Shown one piece after another: positions 10,536 to 18,310 of a stretch of DNA of 42,059 bases. The translations under genes and the position numbers were made by a program. Source of the DNA: Cesiribacter andamanensis AMV16 (GTDB lineage: Bacteria; Bacteroidota; Bacteroidia; Cytophagales; Cyclobacteriaceae); assembly GCF_000348925.1 (NCBI RefSeq), contig NZ_AODQ01000030.1, forward strand, positions 1 through 42,059, given 5' to 3'. The first letter of the stretch is position 1. Every line of letters starts with the position of its first letter. The notes below the pieces were generated by a model, which saw nothing but the letters and a program-made list of their open reading frames with translations, ran no database searches and was not told the origin of the DNA.

Positions 10536-10599
10536 TCCTTTGAGACAGGCGAAAGGCCTCCTTTATCCCGGCGAAGAAGCCCCAGAAAGTAAGAAAGGT

Positions 10600-10630
10600 A
10601 GTCCCTGAGTTTTTCAGGGGCTATTTTTTT
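10600..10630 (+). terminator. Intrinsic terminator after SWFGD-tail gene
   Basis: A 9-bp stem (10600-10608 with 10614-10622, one G-U pair) with loop GTTTT, followed by ATTTTTTT. It lies 65 bases after the stop codon. Confidence 0.85.
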
Positions 10631-10750
10631 GTGCTGGCAGCCTGTGAAGCAAGGTTCAGGAGGGTGTAAATTGCCTGCCGATCCTCCTGATAGGTAGGGT
10701 TTGGTTTTTGTTAAACCAATGCGTATGTTGGACCTATAATCATAGTAAAA

Positions 10751-10773
10751 AATAACGCACCTGGTGCGTTATT
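10751..10773. promoter_or_regulatory. Perfect 11-1-11 palindrome upstream of toxin-antitoxin pair (candidate operator)
   Basis: AATAACGCACC, one central T, then GGTGCGTTATT: a perfect inverted repeat 72 bp before the antitoxin start. Type II antitoxin pairs are usually autoregulated through such palindromes. It is preceded by A-rich sequence, so on the minus strand it could instead work as a terminator, but no minus-strand gene feeds into it. Confidence 0.5.
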
Positions 10774-10844
10774 CCAGTAGTTGGGCTCAAGCAAAATAAC
10801 AGCTTCGTAGAACCGGGGAATAGAATATATAGTTAAATTGGTAT

Positions 10845-11048
10845 ATGAACAATGTAAGTCTATATAACAAGATCAATTCACTCCCTGAACATCTAAAAAG
10901 GGAAGTGCTTGACTTTGTTGAGTTTCTGCAGACAAAGAACAAAAAAGGACCCAGCAAAAAGCCCAGAACATTCGGGAGCTTGAAGGGTAAAATAAAGATG
11001 GCAGAGGACTTTGATGATCCAATCGAGGACTTTAAGGATTACATGTAG
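10845..11048 (+). CDS. DUF2281-type antitoxin (VapB-like)
   Basis: A 67-residue protein. The N-terminal half, with KINSLPEHLKREVLDFVEFL, is the helix pair typical of the DUF2281 antitoxin family. The C-terminal half (KPRTFGSLKGKIKMAEDFDDP) is the linear region that in this family wraps around the PIN toxin. It lies directly ahead of a PIN-domain toxin, overlapping its GTG start by one base (TAGTG), which implies translational coupling. Base composition is clearly more AT-rich than the flanking metabolic genes, fitting horizontal acquisition. A perfect palindrome upstream may be its operator. Confidence 0.88.
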   Translation: MNNVSLYNKINSLPEHLKREVLDFVEFLQTKNKKGPSKKPRTFGSLKGKIKMAEDFDDPIEDFKDYM

Positions 11049-11440
11049 TGGATAAATCCTACCTGCTTGACACCTATGCACTCCTTTGTTTCTTGAATGG
11101 AGATGAACATCTTTCGTCAAAAGCTAGGAAGGCCATTGCTGATCCGCAGAACAGGTGCTTCAATAGTATTGCCTCGCTATGGGAGATTGCTGTTAAGATT
11201 AAAATTGGCAAGCTGGGCCTACAGTTTGACCTTCAGGAATTATCTACACACCTGGCAAAGAATAATATTGAATTACTACCGATAGCTTTCGAGCATATTC
11301 TGGAGACTATGGACCTTGAGGATCAGCATAGAGATCCTTTTGACTGGATCATTATCGCTCAAGCTAAATATGAAAAATTAGTTATCATCTCTAAGGATGG
11401 TAATTTTCATAAATATCAAAGCATTAAGCTTCTCTGGTAG
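11048..11440 (+). CDS. PIN-domain toxin (VapC-like ribonuclease)
   Basis: A 130-residue PIN-domain protein. The acidic metal-binding residues are visible: Asp8 (LLDTYALL), Glu46 (SLWEIAVK), Asp96 and Asp99 (HRDPFDWIIIAQA) and Asp117 (SKDGNF). VapC toxins are Mg-dependent RNases that cut tRNA or rRNA; the target here is unknown. Translation starts at GTG 11048, whose first base is the last base of the antitoxin stop, typical of a coupled antitoxin-toxin operon. All catalytic positions are intact, so nothing suggests decay. It is AT-rich compared with its neighbours, like the antitoxin gene. Confidence 0.92.
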   Translation: MDKSYLLDTYALLCFLNGDEHLSSKARKAIADPQNRCFNSIASLWEIAVKIKIGKLGLQFDLQELSTHLAKNNIELLPIAFEHILETMDLEDQHRDPFDWIIIAQAKYEKLVIISKDGNFHKYQSIKLLW

Positions 11441-11904
11441 ATTAAATAAAATAGCCAGAGCCCAACAACAGTAGCTGTTGCACAACCCCTGAAAAATAAG
11501 CTAATCCTCCTCCAGCTAACACCACTCGCCGGTAATTACCTCTTTCGAAGTATATTTTCATTCAAAACAGCTAAAAAAGAGCTGCCACAGCCGGTCTGGG
11601 GGCTACCAGAGCCGCTGTTTTTCCGTACGATCCAGCGTCGGTCGGCCGCTGCAGCCCGGTGCCGGAGCAGAAGGTGAGACACTTCTTAAGGTCGTAGGCA
11701 CGGGCTGCCATGACCATCATTTTATGGCCTGATTCTGTCTGAGCCCCCTGCCTACTTCATTCGCAGCTTGTAGCCGCTGGAAGGTGCTATTTCTGAGACC
11801 TACCCGCAATAAGTGCTCTATCGGTTTGCTTCTGAGCCCCGGATGCTGTTTTTTAGCAGCTGCATTGCCAGCTGACTGGCTTTTTTTAGTGCCGACCCCA
11901 TATC
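11441..11904. other. Intergenic region between toxin-antitoxin pair and paa block
   Basis: No gene is recognised in these 464 bases. The only structure seen is a hairpin with a T-run at 11587-11622. No attachment-site-like duplication bordering the toxin-antitoxin genes was found by eye. Confidence 0.5.
11587..11622 (+). terminator. Possible terminator downstream of toxin-antitoxin operon
   Basis: A 13-base stem with two internal mismatches (11587-11599 with 11606-11618) and a 6-base loop is followed by TTTT. It lies about 147 bases after the toxin stop. Confidence 0.4.
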
Positions 11905-12690
11905 ATGAACACCAGTACCTACATTACCTACTCCCTGGCCGATGGCGTAGCTACCCTTACCCTTAACCGGCCCGAGGTCTATAACAGCTTTAACCGGGAA
12001 ATGGCCCTGGCCCTGCAACAGGCCCTCAAAGAGGTGCAGCAAAATGCCCAGGTGCGGGCCGTGCTGCTCACCGGGGCCGGCAAGGCCTTCTGCGCCGGGC
12101 AGGACCTGGCCGAAGCCACCGCCGAAGGGGCCATGGAGATCTCCCAGATTGTGGATGAGCACTACAACCCCCTCATCCTGCTGCTGCGGCAGTTGGAAAA
12201 ACCGGTGGTAGCGGCCGTTAATGGGGTAGCGGCCGGTGCCGGCGCCAACCTGGCCCTGGCCTGTGATGTGGTGGTAGCCAAAGAATCGGCTTCCTTTATC
12301 CAGGCCTTTAGCAAAATAGGGCTGATCCCCGATAGCGGCGGCACCTTTATGCTGCCCCGCCTCATAGGCCTGCAGCGTGCCAGCGCCCTGATGCTGTTAG
12401 GCGATAAAGTACCGGCCAAAGAAGCCCAGCAGATGGGCATGATCTACAGGGCCATTCCCGATGAGGCCTTTGAGGGCGAGGTGGCCAGCCTGGTGCAGCG
12501 CCTGTCACAAATGCCTACCAAAGGGCTGGCCTATACCAAAGCCCTGCTCAACAGCAGCTTCGATCTCTCGCTGGAGGAGCAGCTGCAGCAGGAATCGCGC
12601 TACCAGAATAGGGCCGGCCAGACCGCTGACTTTAGGGAAGGGGTGCAGGCCTTTGTGGAAAAACGCAGCCCCCGCTTTCGGGGAGAATAG
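11905..12690 (+). CDS. paaG: PaaG-like 1,2-epoxyphenylacetyl-CoA isomerase (crotonase family)
   Basis: A 261-residue crotonase-fold enzyme. In the aerobic phenylacetyl-CoA pathway PaaG turns the ring-1,2-epoxide into the oxepin-CoA. Seen: LTLNRPEVYNSFN at the N-terminus; the oxyanion-hole segment AFCAGQDLAE (61-70); the glycine-rich VNGVAAGAGANLALACD (105-121); and IGLIPDSGGTFMLPRL with Asp143, the PaaG-type acid in the place where enoyl-CoA hydratases have Glu. The following genes encode PaaI and PaaZ, both of the same pathway, which strongly supports this assignment over a generic hydratase. The upper-pathway oxygenase genes paaABCDE are not in the window. Confidence 0.88.
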   Translation: MNTSTYITYSLADGVATLTLNRPEVYNSFNREMALALQQALKEVQQNAQVRAVLLTGAGKAFCAGQDLAEATAEGAMEISQIVDEHYNPLILLLRQLEKPVVAAVNGVAAGAGANLALACDVVVAKESASFIQAFSKIGLIPDSGGTFMLPRLIGLQRASALMLLGDKVPAKEAQQMGMIYRAIPDEAFEGEVASLVQRLSQMPTKGLAYTKALLNSSFDLSLEEQLQQESRYQNRAGQTADFREGVQAFVEKRSPRFRGE

Positions 12691-12721
12691 CCATACCTTA
12701 CCCATAAGTACTCCATTTCCA

Positions 12722-13153
12722 ATGGCCGATCAGACCCACATTCCCCCTACCACCCCGCAGGCCGTGCTGGAACGCATGCTGGCCAAAGATACCTTTAGCC
12801 GATGGCTGGGGCTGGAAGTAGAGGCGGTGGGCGAGGGCTACTGCCGCCTGCACTTTCGGGTGCGGGAGGAGATGCTCAACGGCTTTGGTACCCTGCATGG
12901 GGGCGTTAGCTACTCGGCGGCCGACAGCGCCTTTGCCTTTGCCTGCAACAGCCATGGCCGCCTGAGCGTGGCCCTGAGCACCAGCATGGAGTATCTGGAG
13001 GCCGGCCGGGCAGGGGATGTGCTGACGGTAGAAGCGCAGGAGCTGAACCTGAAAAACAAAGTGGGGGTCTACCAGATTCGGATCACCAACCAGCAGGGGG
13101 TACTGGTGGCCCTGTTTAAGGGAACCAGCTACCGTACCTCCAGGCCCATTTAA
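12722..13153 (+). CDS. paaI: PaaI-like hotdog-fold thioesterase
   Basis: A 143-residue hotdog thioesterase. PaaI hydrolyses hydroxylated phenylacetyl-CoA and is thought to free CoA trapped in dead-end products of the phenylacetate pathway. Seen: MLNGFGTLHGGVSYSAAD (51-68) with the helix-start HGG and Asp68, the usual catalytic acid; then LSVALSTSMEYLEAGRAGD and the strand-rich C-terminus. It begins 31 bases after paaG. The same frame is open back to 12461 inside paaG, but those residues are not thioesterase-like, so the ATG at 12722 is taken. Confidence 0.9.
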   Translation: MADQTHIPPTTPQAVLERMLAKDTFSRWLGLEVEAVGEGYCRLHFRVREEMLNGFGTLHGGVSYSAADSAFAFACNSHGRLSVALSTSMEYLEAGRAGDVLTVEAQELNLKNKVGVYQIRITNQQGVLVALFKGTSYRTSRPI

Positions 13154-13232
13154 CGCCCGCTAGTCACCGGCTACAACAGAGCTGAAAGGGGGGCAAAAAC
13201 TAGAACCAGCATACGAAAAAACACATCATCAT

Positions 13233-15284
13233 ATGAGCGCAGTAGTACAAAATTACGCCATGGGCCAGTGGGTGCCCGGCTCGGGCACCGAAAGCCAGAT
13301 CCTGGATGCGGTAACCGGCGAGCCCATTTTTACCGCCTACAGCGGCGGGCTTGATTTTGAAGCCATGATGCACTGGGCCCGCCGTACAGGCAACCCCGCC
13401 CTGCGCAAAATGACCTTTCAGCAACGCGGCCTGATGCTCAAGAAGCTGGCCTTTCACCTGCTGGAGCATAAGGAAGAATTCTATACCCTCAGCTACCGCA
13501 CCGGCGCCACCCGGGCCGACAGCTGGGTGGACATCGAGGGGGGTATCGGCAACCTCTTCGCTTATGCCTCGCTGCGCCGTAAATTTCCCGACAAACCCTT
13601 TGATGTGGAAGACGAACCCATTGGCCTCTCCAAAGGGGGTACCTTTATGGGGCACCACATTCTGGTGCCCAAAGAAGGGGTAGCCATCCACATCAATGCC
13701 TACAACTTCCCCGTCTGGGGCATGCTGGAGAAAATTGCCGTAAACCTGCTGGCAGGCATGCCGGCCATTGTAAAGCCGGCCCCCATTACGGCCTTCCTTA
13801 CCGAGGCCGTAGTGCGCCGCATCATCGAATCCAACATTCTGCCCGAGGGTGCCCTGCAGCTGGTGACCGGCACCGGCGAGGGCATTCTGGACCATGTGAC
13901 CTTTCAGGATGTGGTGACCTTTACCGGATCGGCCGCTACCGGGCGCAAGCTCAAGGCCCATCCGCGCCTGATCCAGGAGGCGGTACCCTTTACCATGGAA
14001 GCCGACTCGCTCAATAGCTCGGTGCTGGGCGAGGATGCCGTACCCGGTACGCCGGAATTTGACCTCTTCATCAAGGAAATCCGCAAGGAGATCACCTCCA
14101 AAGCCGGGCAGAAATGTACCGCCATACGCCGGGCACTGGTGCCCGAAAAGCTGCTGGAAGATGTACAGATTGCCCTGGGCCGGGAGCTGGCCAAAACCGC
14201 CATCGGCAACCCCCAGGCCGAAGGGGTGCGCATGGGCTCGCTGGTAGGCCGGGAGCAGCTGCAGAAGCTGCGCGGGCAACTGACCGAACTGGCCAGGCAG
14301 ACCCCCATCATTTATGGGGATATGGACAGGGTAGAGCTGATTGGCGCCGATGCTGAAAAGGGGGCCTTTATCTCACCCATCGTCATGCTCAACCAGGACC
14401 CCTTCCGCTGCACCGATACACACGAGGTGGAAGCCTTTGGCCCTGTGGCTACGCTGATGCCCTACAAAACGCTGGAGGAAGCCATTGAGATCACCAAAAT
14501 GGGCAAGGGCTCGCTGGTAAGCTCCATTGCTACCTTTGATGCACAGATTGCCCAGGAATTTGCCATGGGTGCCGCTACCCACCACGGGCGCATTCTGGTG
14601 CTCAACCGGGAGTGTGCCAAGGAAAGCACCGGCCATGGCTCGCCTATGCCCATGCTCATCCACGGTGGTCCGGGCCGGGCCGGCGGGGGTGAAGAGATGG
14701 GGGGCAAGCGCGGCGTAAAGCACTTTATGCAGCGGGTGGCCATACAGGGATCGCCCAGCATGGTTACGGCCATTACCGGCGTGTACCAGAAGGGGGCCCG
14801 GCAGATCGAGCACGACAAGCACCCCTTCCAGAAGTACTTCGAGGAGCTCGAGATCGGCGAAACCTACACCACCCACCGCCACACCGTAACCGAGGCCGAC
14901 ATTGCCAACTTTGCCAATGTGTCGGGCGATCACTTCTACGCCCACGTAGATGCCACCTCGCTGGAGGGTACGCTCTTTGAGGGGCGGGTGGCGCATGGCT
15001 ACTACATCCTCTCCAAGGCGGCTGGCATGTTTGTACATCCAAAGAAGGGGCCGGTGCTGCTCAACTACGGCCTGGAAGAGTGCCGCTTTACCAAACCGGT
15101 GTATCCGGGCATGACCATTGGTGTGCAGCTGAGCTGCAAGGAAAAGGTAAGCCAGGAAAAGCGCAGCGAGGACGATGTGGCCAAAGGCATTGTAAAATGG
15201 CTGGTAGACGTTACCGACGAAACCGGCGAAACCGTAGCCATTGCCACCATCCTCACCATGGTAAAAATGAAAAACCAGGGGTAA
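13233..15284 (+). CDS. paaZ: PaaZ bifunctional oxepin-CoA hydrolase / 3-oxo-5,6-dehydrosuberyl-CoA semialdehyde dehydrogenase
   Basis: A 683-residue two-domain enzyme that opens the oxepin ring and oxidises the resulting aldehyde with NADP. Residues 1 to about 515 are an aldehyde dehydrogenase domain with INAYNFPVWG, FTGSAATGR, general base Glu256 and nucleophile Cys295 (AGQKCTAIRR), the same numbers as in E. coli PaaZ. Residues about 530-683 are a MaoC-type (R)-hydratase domain with FANVSGDHFYAH, where Asp566 and His571 match the family's Asp-x4-His pair. Length and both active sites are intact. It follows paaI by 79 bases and probably shares its transcript. Confidence 0.96.
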   Translation: MSAVVQNYAMGQWVPGSGTESQILDAVTGEPIFTAYSGGLDFEAMMHWARRTGNPALRKMTFQQRGLMLKKLAFHLLEHKEEFYTLSYRTGATRADSWVDIEGGIGNLFAYASLRRKFPDKPFDVEDEPIGLSKGGTFMGHHILVPKEGVAIHINAYNFPVWGMLEKIAVNLLAGMPAIVKPAPITAFLTEAVVRRIIESNILPEGALQLVTGTGEGILDHVTFQDVVTFTGSAATGRKLKAHPRLIQEAVPFTMEADSLNSSVLGEDAVPGTPEFDLFIKEIRKEITSKAGQKCTAIRRALVPEKLLEDVQIALGRELAKTAIGNPQAEGVRMGSLVGREQLQKLRGQLTELARQTPIIYGDMDRVELIGADAEKGAFISPIVMLNQDPFRCTDTHEVEAFGPVATLMPYKTLEEAIEITKMGKGSLVSSIATFDAQIAQEFAMGAATHHGRILVLNRECAKESTGHGSPMPMLIHGGPGRAGGGEEMGGKRGVKHFMQRVAIQGSPSMVTAITGVYQKGARQIEHDKHPFQKYFEELEIGETYTTHRHTVTEADIANFANVSGDHFYAHVDATSLEGTLFEGRVAHGYYILSKAAGMFVHPKKGPVLLNYGLEECRFTKPVYPGMTIGVQLSCKEKVSQEKRSEDDVAKGIVKWLVDVTDETGETVAIATILTMVKMKNQG

Positions 15285-15333
15285 CTCTCCTGGCTAAGGA
15301 GGATCATGAGAACAAGAGTTGCTATGCCGAACG

Positions 15334-15485
15334 AATCCCCCTTGACGAAGGGGGGAGGGGGATTGACAATTTTTAAACTAAGACTTTAGCTACTTACTGT
15401 TGTCCGTATCGATAAGATCTGGTAAAAGCTGCATGAGAAATCTAAAACTATTTCAATCCCCCCAGCCCCTTCGCCAAGGGGGATT
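15334..15485. repeat. Imperfect 33-bp inverted repeat (CCCCCTT/AAGGGGG family)
   Basis: Arm one (15334-15366) and arm two (15453-15485) are reverse complements at 29 of 33 positions, separated by 86 AT-rich bases. Each arm can also form its own small hairpin from CCCCCTT and AAGGGGG. This looks like a paired intergenic palindromic repeat and sits between paaZ and the next hydratase gene. Confidence 0.7.
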
Positions 15486-15568
15486 TCGTACGTTACTGTA
15501 GCTATTCCTATTAGTTGCTTTACTTTTTGCGTTAATTTACACGACGAATCATAACAAATCGTACTCAA

Positions 15569-16348
15569 ATGAGCACCTCCAATACCCTCGCCGAGGGCAG
15601 CGTAAACCTGAGCCTTGATGCAAAAGGGATTGCCACCATCAGCTTTTTTCACCCCTCGCACAACTCCCTGCCCGGCGCCTTGCTGCAGGAGCTGGCCGAA
15701 ACCATCAGGGCTGCCGGCACCGACCCGGCCATTAAAGTCATTATCCTGAAGAGCGAAGGCGAGCGTACCTTCTGTGCCGGCGCCAGCTTTGACGAGCTCA
15801 TGGCCATAGAAACCAAAGAGCAGGGCCTGGCCTTTTTCTCCGGCTTTGCCAAGGTGATCAACGCCTGCCGCACGTCCCCCCGCATGATCCTGGGCCGGGT
15901 GCAGGGCAAGGCTATTGGCGGCGGGGTAGGGGTAGCGGCCTCCACCGACTACTGCTTTGCCACCAAACATGCGGCCGTAAAGCTCAGCGAGCTGGCCCTG
16001 GGCATTGGCCCTTTTGTGGTGGGCCCGGCTGTAGAACGCAAGATTGGCCTGGCGGCCTTCTCCCAACTGTCGCTGGATGCAGCCGAATTCCAGTCGGCCG
16101 AATGGGCCAAAGAAAGGGGACTCTATGCCGAAGTGTTTGACAATGCCGGGGAGATGGATGCGGCCCTGCATGCCTTTGCCACGCGCCTGGCCGGCTACAG
16201 CCCCGAGGCCCTTACGGCCATGAAGCGCGTATTCTGGCAGGGCACCGAGCACTGGGACCAGCTGCTGGTAGAGCGGGCCGGCATTAGCGGTACATTGGTG
16301 CTTTCGGACTTTACCCGGGAGTTTATCAAGTCTTTCAAGGCAAAATAG
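15569..16348 (+). CDS. Enoyl-CoA hydratase/isomerase family protein (PaaF-like)
   Basis: A 259-residue crotonase-family protein. Seen: ISFFHPSHNSLPG near the N-terminus, the oxyanion-hole segment RTFCAGASFDEL, GKAIGGGVGVAASTDYCFA, and a Glu in KLSELALGIGPFVVGP where hydratases carry one of their two catalytic acids. The usual GAGGT segment is replaced by PFVVGPAVERKIG, so the exact reaction is uncertain. Its position after paaZ suggests the beta-oxidation step after ring opening (PaaF type), but methylglutaconyl-CoA hydratase-like activity is also possible. The 284-bp gap holding an inverted repeat may mean a separate promoter. Confidence 0.82.
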   Translation: MSTSNTLAEGSVNLSLDAKGIATISFFHPSHNSLPGALLQELAETIRAAGTDPAIKVIILKSEGERTFCAGASFDELMAIETKEQGLAFFSGFAKVINACRTSPRMILGRVQGKAIGGGVGVAASTDYCFATKHAAVKLSELALGIGPFVVGPAVERKIGLAAFSQLSLDAAEFQSAEWAKERGLYAEVFDNAGEMDAALHAFATRLAGYSPEALTAMKRVFWQGTEHWDQLLVERAGISGTLVLSDFTREFIKSFKAK

Positions 16349-16457
16349 GAGGAGTTTACCCTTTTCATACTGCCTGTGCTGATGCAGGGGTTTCATGCGT
16401 ATTTTCCAAACTGGATGGGCTACGAGCGGAACTTATCCTTGGTCTTTTATATCCTTT

Positions 16458-16492
16458 AACCGCCCTGGCCAGTGCCGGGGCGGTTATTTTTT
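16458..16492 (+). terminator. Intrinsic terminator after the hydratase gene
   Basis: A 12-bp stem (16458-16469 with 16474-16485, one T-G pair) and loop CAGT, followed by ATTTTTT. It probably ends the paa transcript. Confidence 0.88.
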
Positions 16493-16526
16493 ACCCCCTT
16501 ATCTAAAAGGTGCAGCAGGTGCACTG

Positions 16527-16630
16527 CTGGTGCGAGCGTCCCCGCTGGTGCGAGCGTTCCGCTCGTACTTCCCACTGAATGAGGATACGAGCGGGACGCT
16601 CGCACCAGCGAAGAGGAACGCTCTCACCAG
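16527..16630. repeat. REP/BIME-like palindromic repeat cluster
   Basis: A 23-base unit CTGGTGCGAGCG...CTCGTA at 16545-16567 is matched at 22 of 23 positions by its reverse complement at 16586-16608. Partial copies flank it: a direct one starting at 16527 and an inverted one at 16615-16630. Four related units in a nested palindrome form a BIME-like element in the gap before the MFS gene. Confidence 0.8.
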
Positions 16631-16742
16631 CGAAATGGGGAGATTCAAAGGGGCAGGTCGGTATTCCTGTAAAAACCACCAACCTCCAGCCGGCTGCTTT
16701 CGTTGGAAAAGCTGAGTCTTTTGCCAAGACCAGCCGTAGCCA

Positions 16743-18071
16743 ATGACAGCAGCCAGTAAGGAAAGCAGACTAGGGGGGATGTTCCGGGCCTTGCAGTACC
16801 GCAACTACCGGCTCTTTTTTGTGGGCCAGGGCATTTCCCTGATCGGTACCTGGATGCAGCAGATTGCCCTTAGCTGGCTGGTCTACCGCCTGACGGATTC
16901 GGTTTTTCTGCTGGGGGCGGTTACTTTCTGCAGCCAGGTGCCCACCTTTCTGCTCAGCCCTTTTGCCGGGGTAATTGCCGACCGCTTTAACCGCCACAAG
17001 ATCCTGCTGCTTACCCAGACGCTCTCCATGCTGCAGGCCGCTACCCTGGCAGCGCTGGTGCTGACGGAGACCATCCAGATCTGGCATGTGCTGGCGCTCA
17101 GTGCGGTGCTGGGGATTATCAATGCCTATGATATTGCTACCCGGCAGGCTTTTGTGATCCAGATGGTGGATAAGCGGGAGGATATCAGCAATGCCATTGC
17201 CCTTAACTCCTCCATGTTTAACCTGGCCCGCCTGGTGGGGCCCTCCATTGCGGGCATACTCATTGCATGGGTGGGGGAGGGGGTCTGCTTTCTGATCAAT
17301 GCCCTCAGCTACCTGACGGTGCTGGCCTCGCTGCTGCTCATGCGCCTGAAGCCCTATGTGCGGGTGGTGCAGGAGCACAGGGTGTGGCAGTCGCTTACCG
17401 AGGGGGTAGGCTATGCCTTTGGCTTTCCCCCCATCCGGGCACTGATCCTTATTGTGGCGCTGCTGAGCCTGTTTGGCATGCCCTTTAGTGTGATGATGCC
17501 GGTCTTTGCCCGGGATATCCTGCATGGGGGCGCCAATACGCTGGGCTACCTGATGGGGGCTTCGGGCATAGGGGCGCTCATGGGGGCACTGTTTCTGGCC
17601 CAGCGCAAATCGGTGCTGGGCCTGGGCCGCATCATGATCTTTACCATGCTTACCTTTGGGCTGGGGCTGATTGCCTTCTCTTTTTCCGAGGTGCTGCTGA
17701 TCTCCCTGCTGTGCATGCTGGTGAGCGGCTTTGGCATGATTGTGACCATGGCCTCCTGCAATACCCTGCTGCAGACCATTGTGGAAGATGACAAACGGGG
17801 CCGGGTCATGAGCCTCTACAGCATGGCCTTTATGGGCATGGCCCCCTTTGGAAGCATGCTGGCCGGCACCGTGGCTGAGTACATAGGGGTTAGCATAACG
17901 CTGGCGGCCTGTGGCCTGCTGTGCGCCCTGAGCATTATTCCCTTTGCCTTAAATTTAAGGAAGCTGCGCAGGTTGGTGGTGCCCATTTACCAGCGCCTGG
18001 GCATTTTGCCAGAAATTGCCAGGGGGCTGCAGCAGGCCTCCAGCCTGGCGACCCCTCCCGAACAGCGCTAA
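16743..18071 (+). CDS. MFS transporter (EntS-like exporter family)
   Basis: A 442-residue major facilitator protein with about 12 hydrophobic segments. The start FRALQYRNYRLFFVGQGISLIGTWMQQ is typical of the EntS-like MFS exporter group, and GVIADRFNRHKILLLTQ is the MFS A-motif loop between helices 2 and 3. LVGPSIAGILIAWVGEGVCFLINALSYL covers helices 5-6, and a second A-like loop DDKRGRVMSLYSMAFMGMAP follows helix 10. Members export siderophores or drugs; the substrate is not predictable here. It stands alone behind a palindromic repeat cluster. Confidence 0.92.
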   Translation: MTAASKESRLGGMFRALQYRNYRLFFVGQGISLIGTWMQQIALSWLVYRLTDSVFLLGAVTFCSQVPTFLLSPFAGVIADRFNRHKILLLTQTLSMLQAATLAALVLTETIQIWHVLALSAVLGIINAYDIATRQAFVIQMVDKREDISNAIALNSSMFNLARLVGPSIAGILIAWVGEGVCFLINALSYLTVLASLLLMRLKPYVRVVQEHRVWQSLTEGVGYAFGFPPIRALILIVALLSLFGMPFSVMMPVFARDILHGGANTLGYLMGASGIGALMGALFLAQRKSVLGLGRIMIFTMLTFGLGLIAFSFSEVLLISLLCMLVSGFGMIVTMASCNTLLQTIVEDDKRGRVMSLYSMAFMGMAPFGSMLAGTVAEYIGVSITLAACGLLCALSIIPFALNLRKLRRLVVPIYQRLGILPEIARGLQQASSLATPPEQR

Positions 18072-18310
18072 CCGGTAGCTGCATGCGCAGAAGCAACAAT
18101 AAGGGCCATTTCTTTCCCTGAAAGAACTGAAGAAGGCAGTAGCATTACAGATGCCGGCAGCTTGGTTTCCTAAATGGCTATTTCCAGGTGCGGGATGGTT
18201 TACAAGTTGCGGAGCCAGGGTAATTTTGCAGAGGGCGTTCAGCTTAGCGCGGCTTTGCACTATTTTATTCCAATGTTCTTACTATATTTATTTTTTACAC
18301 AGTTCGCATT

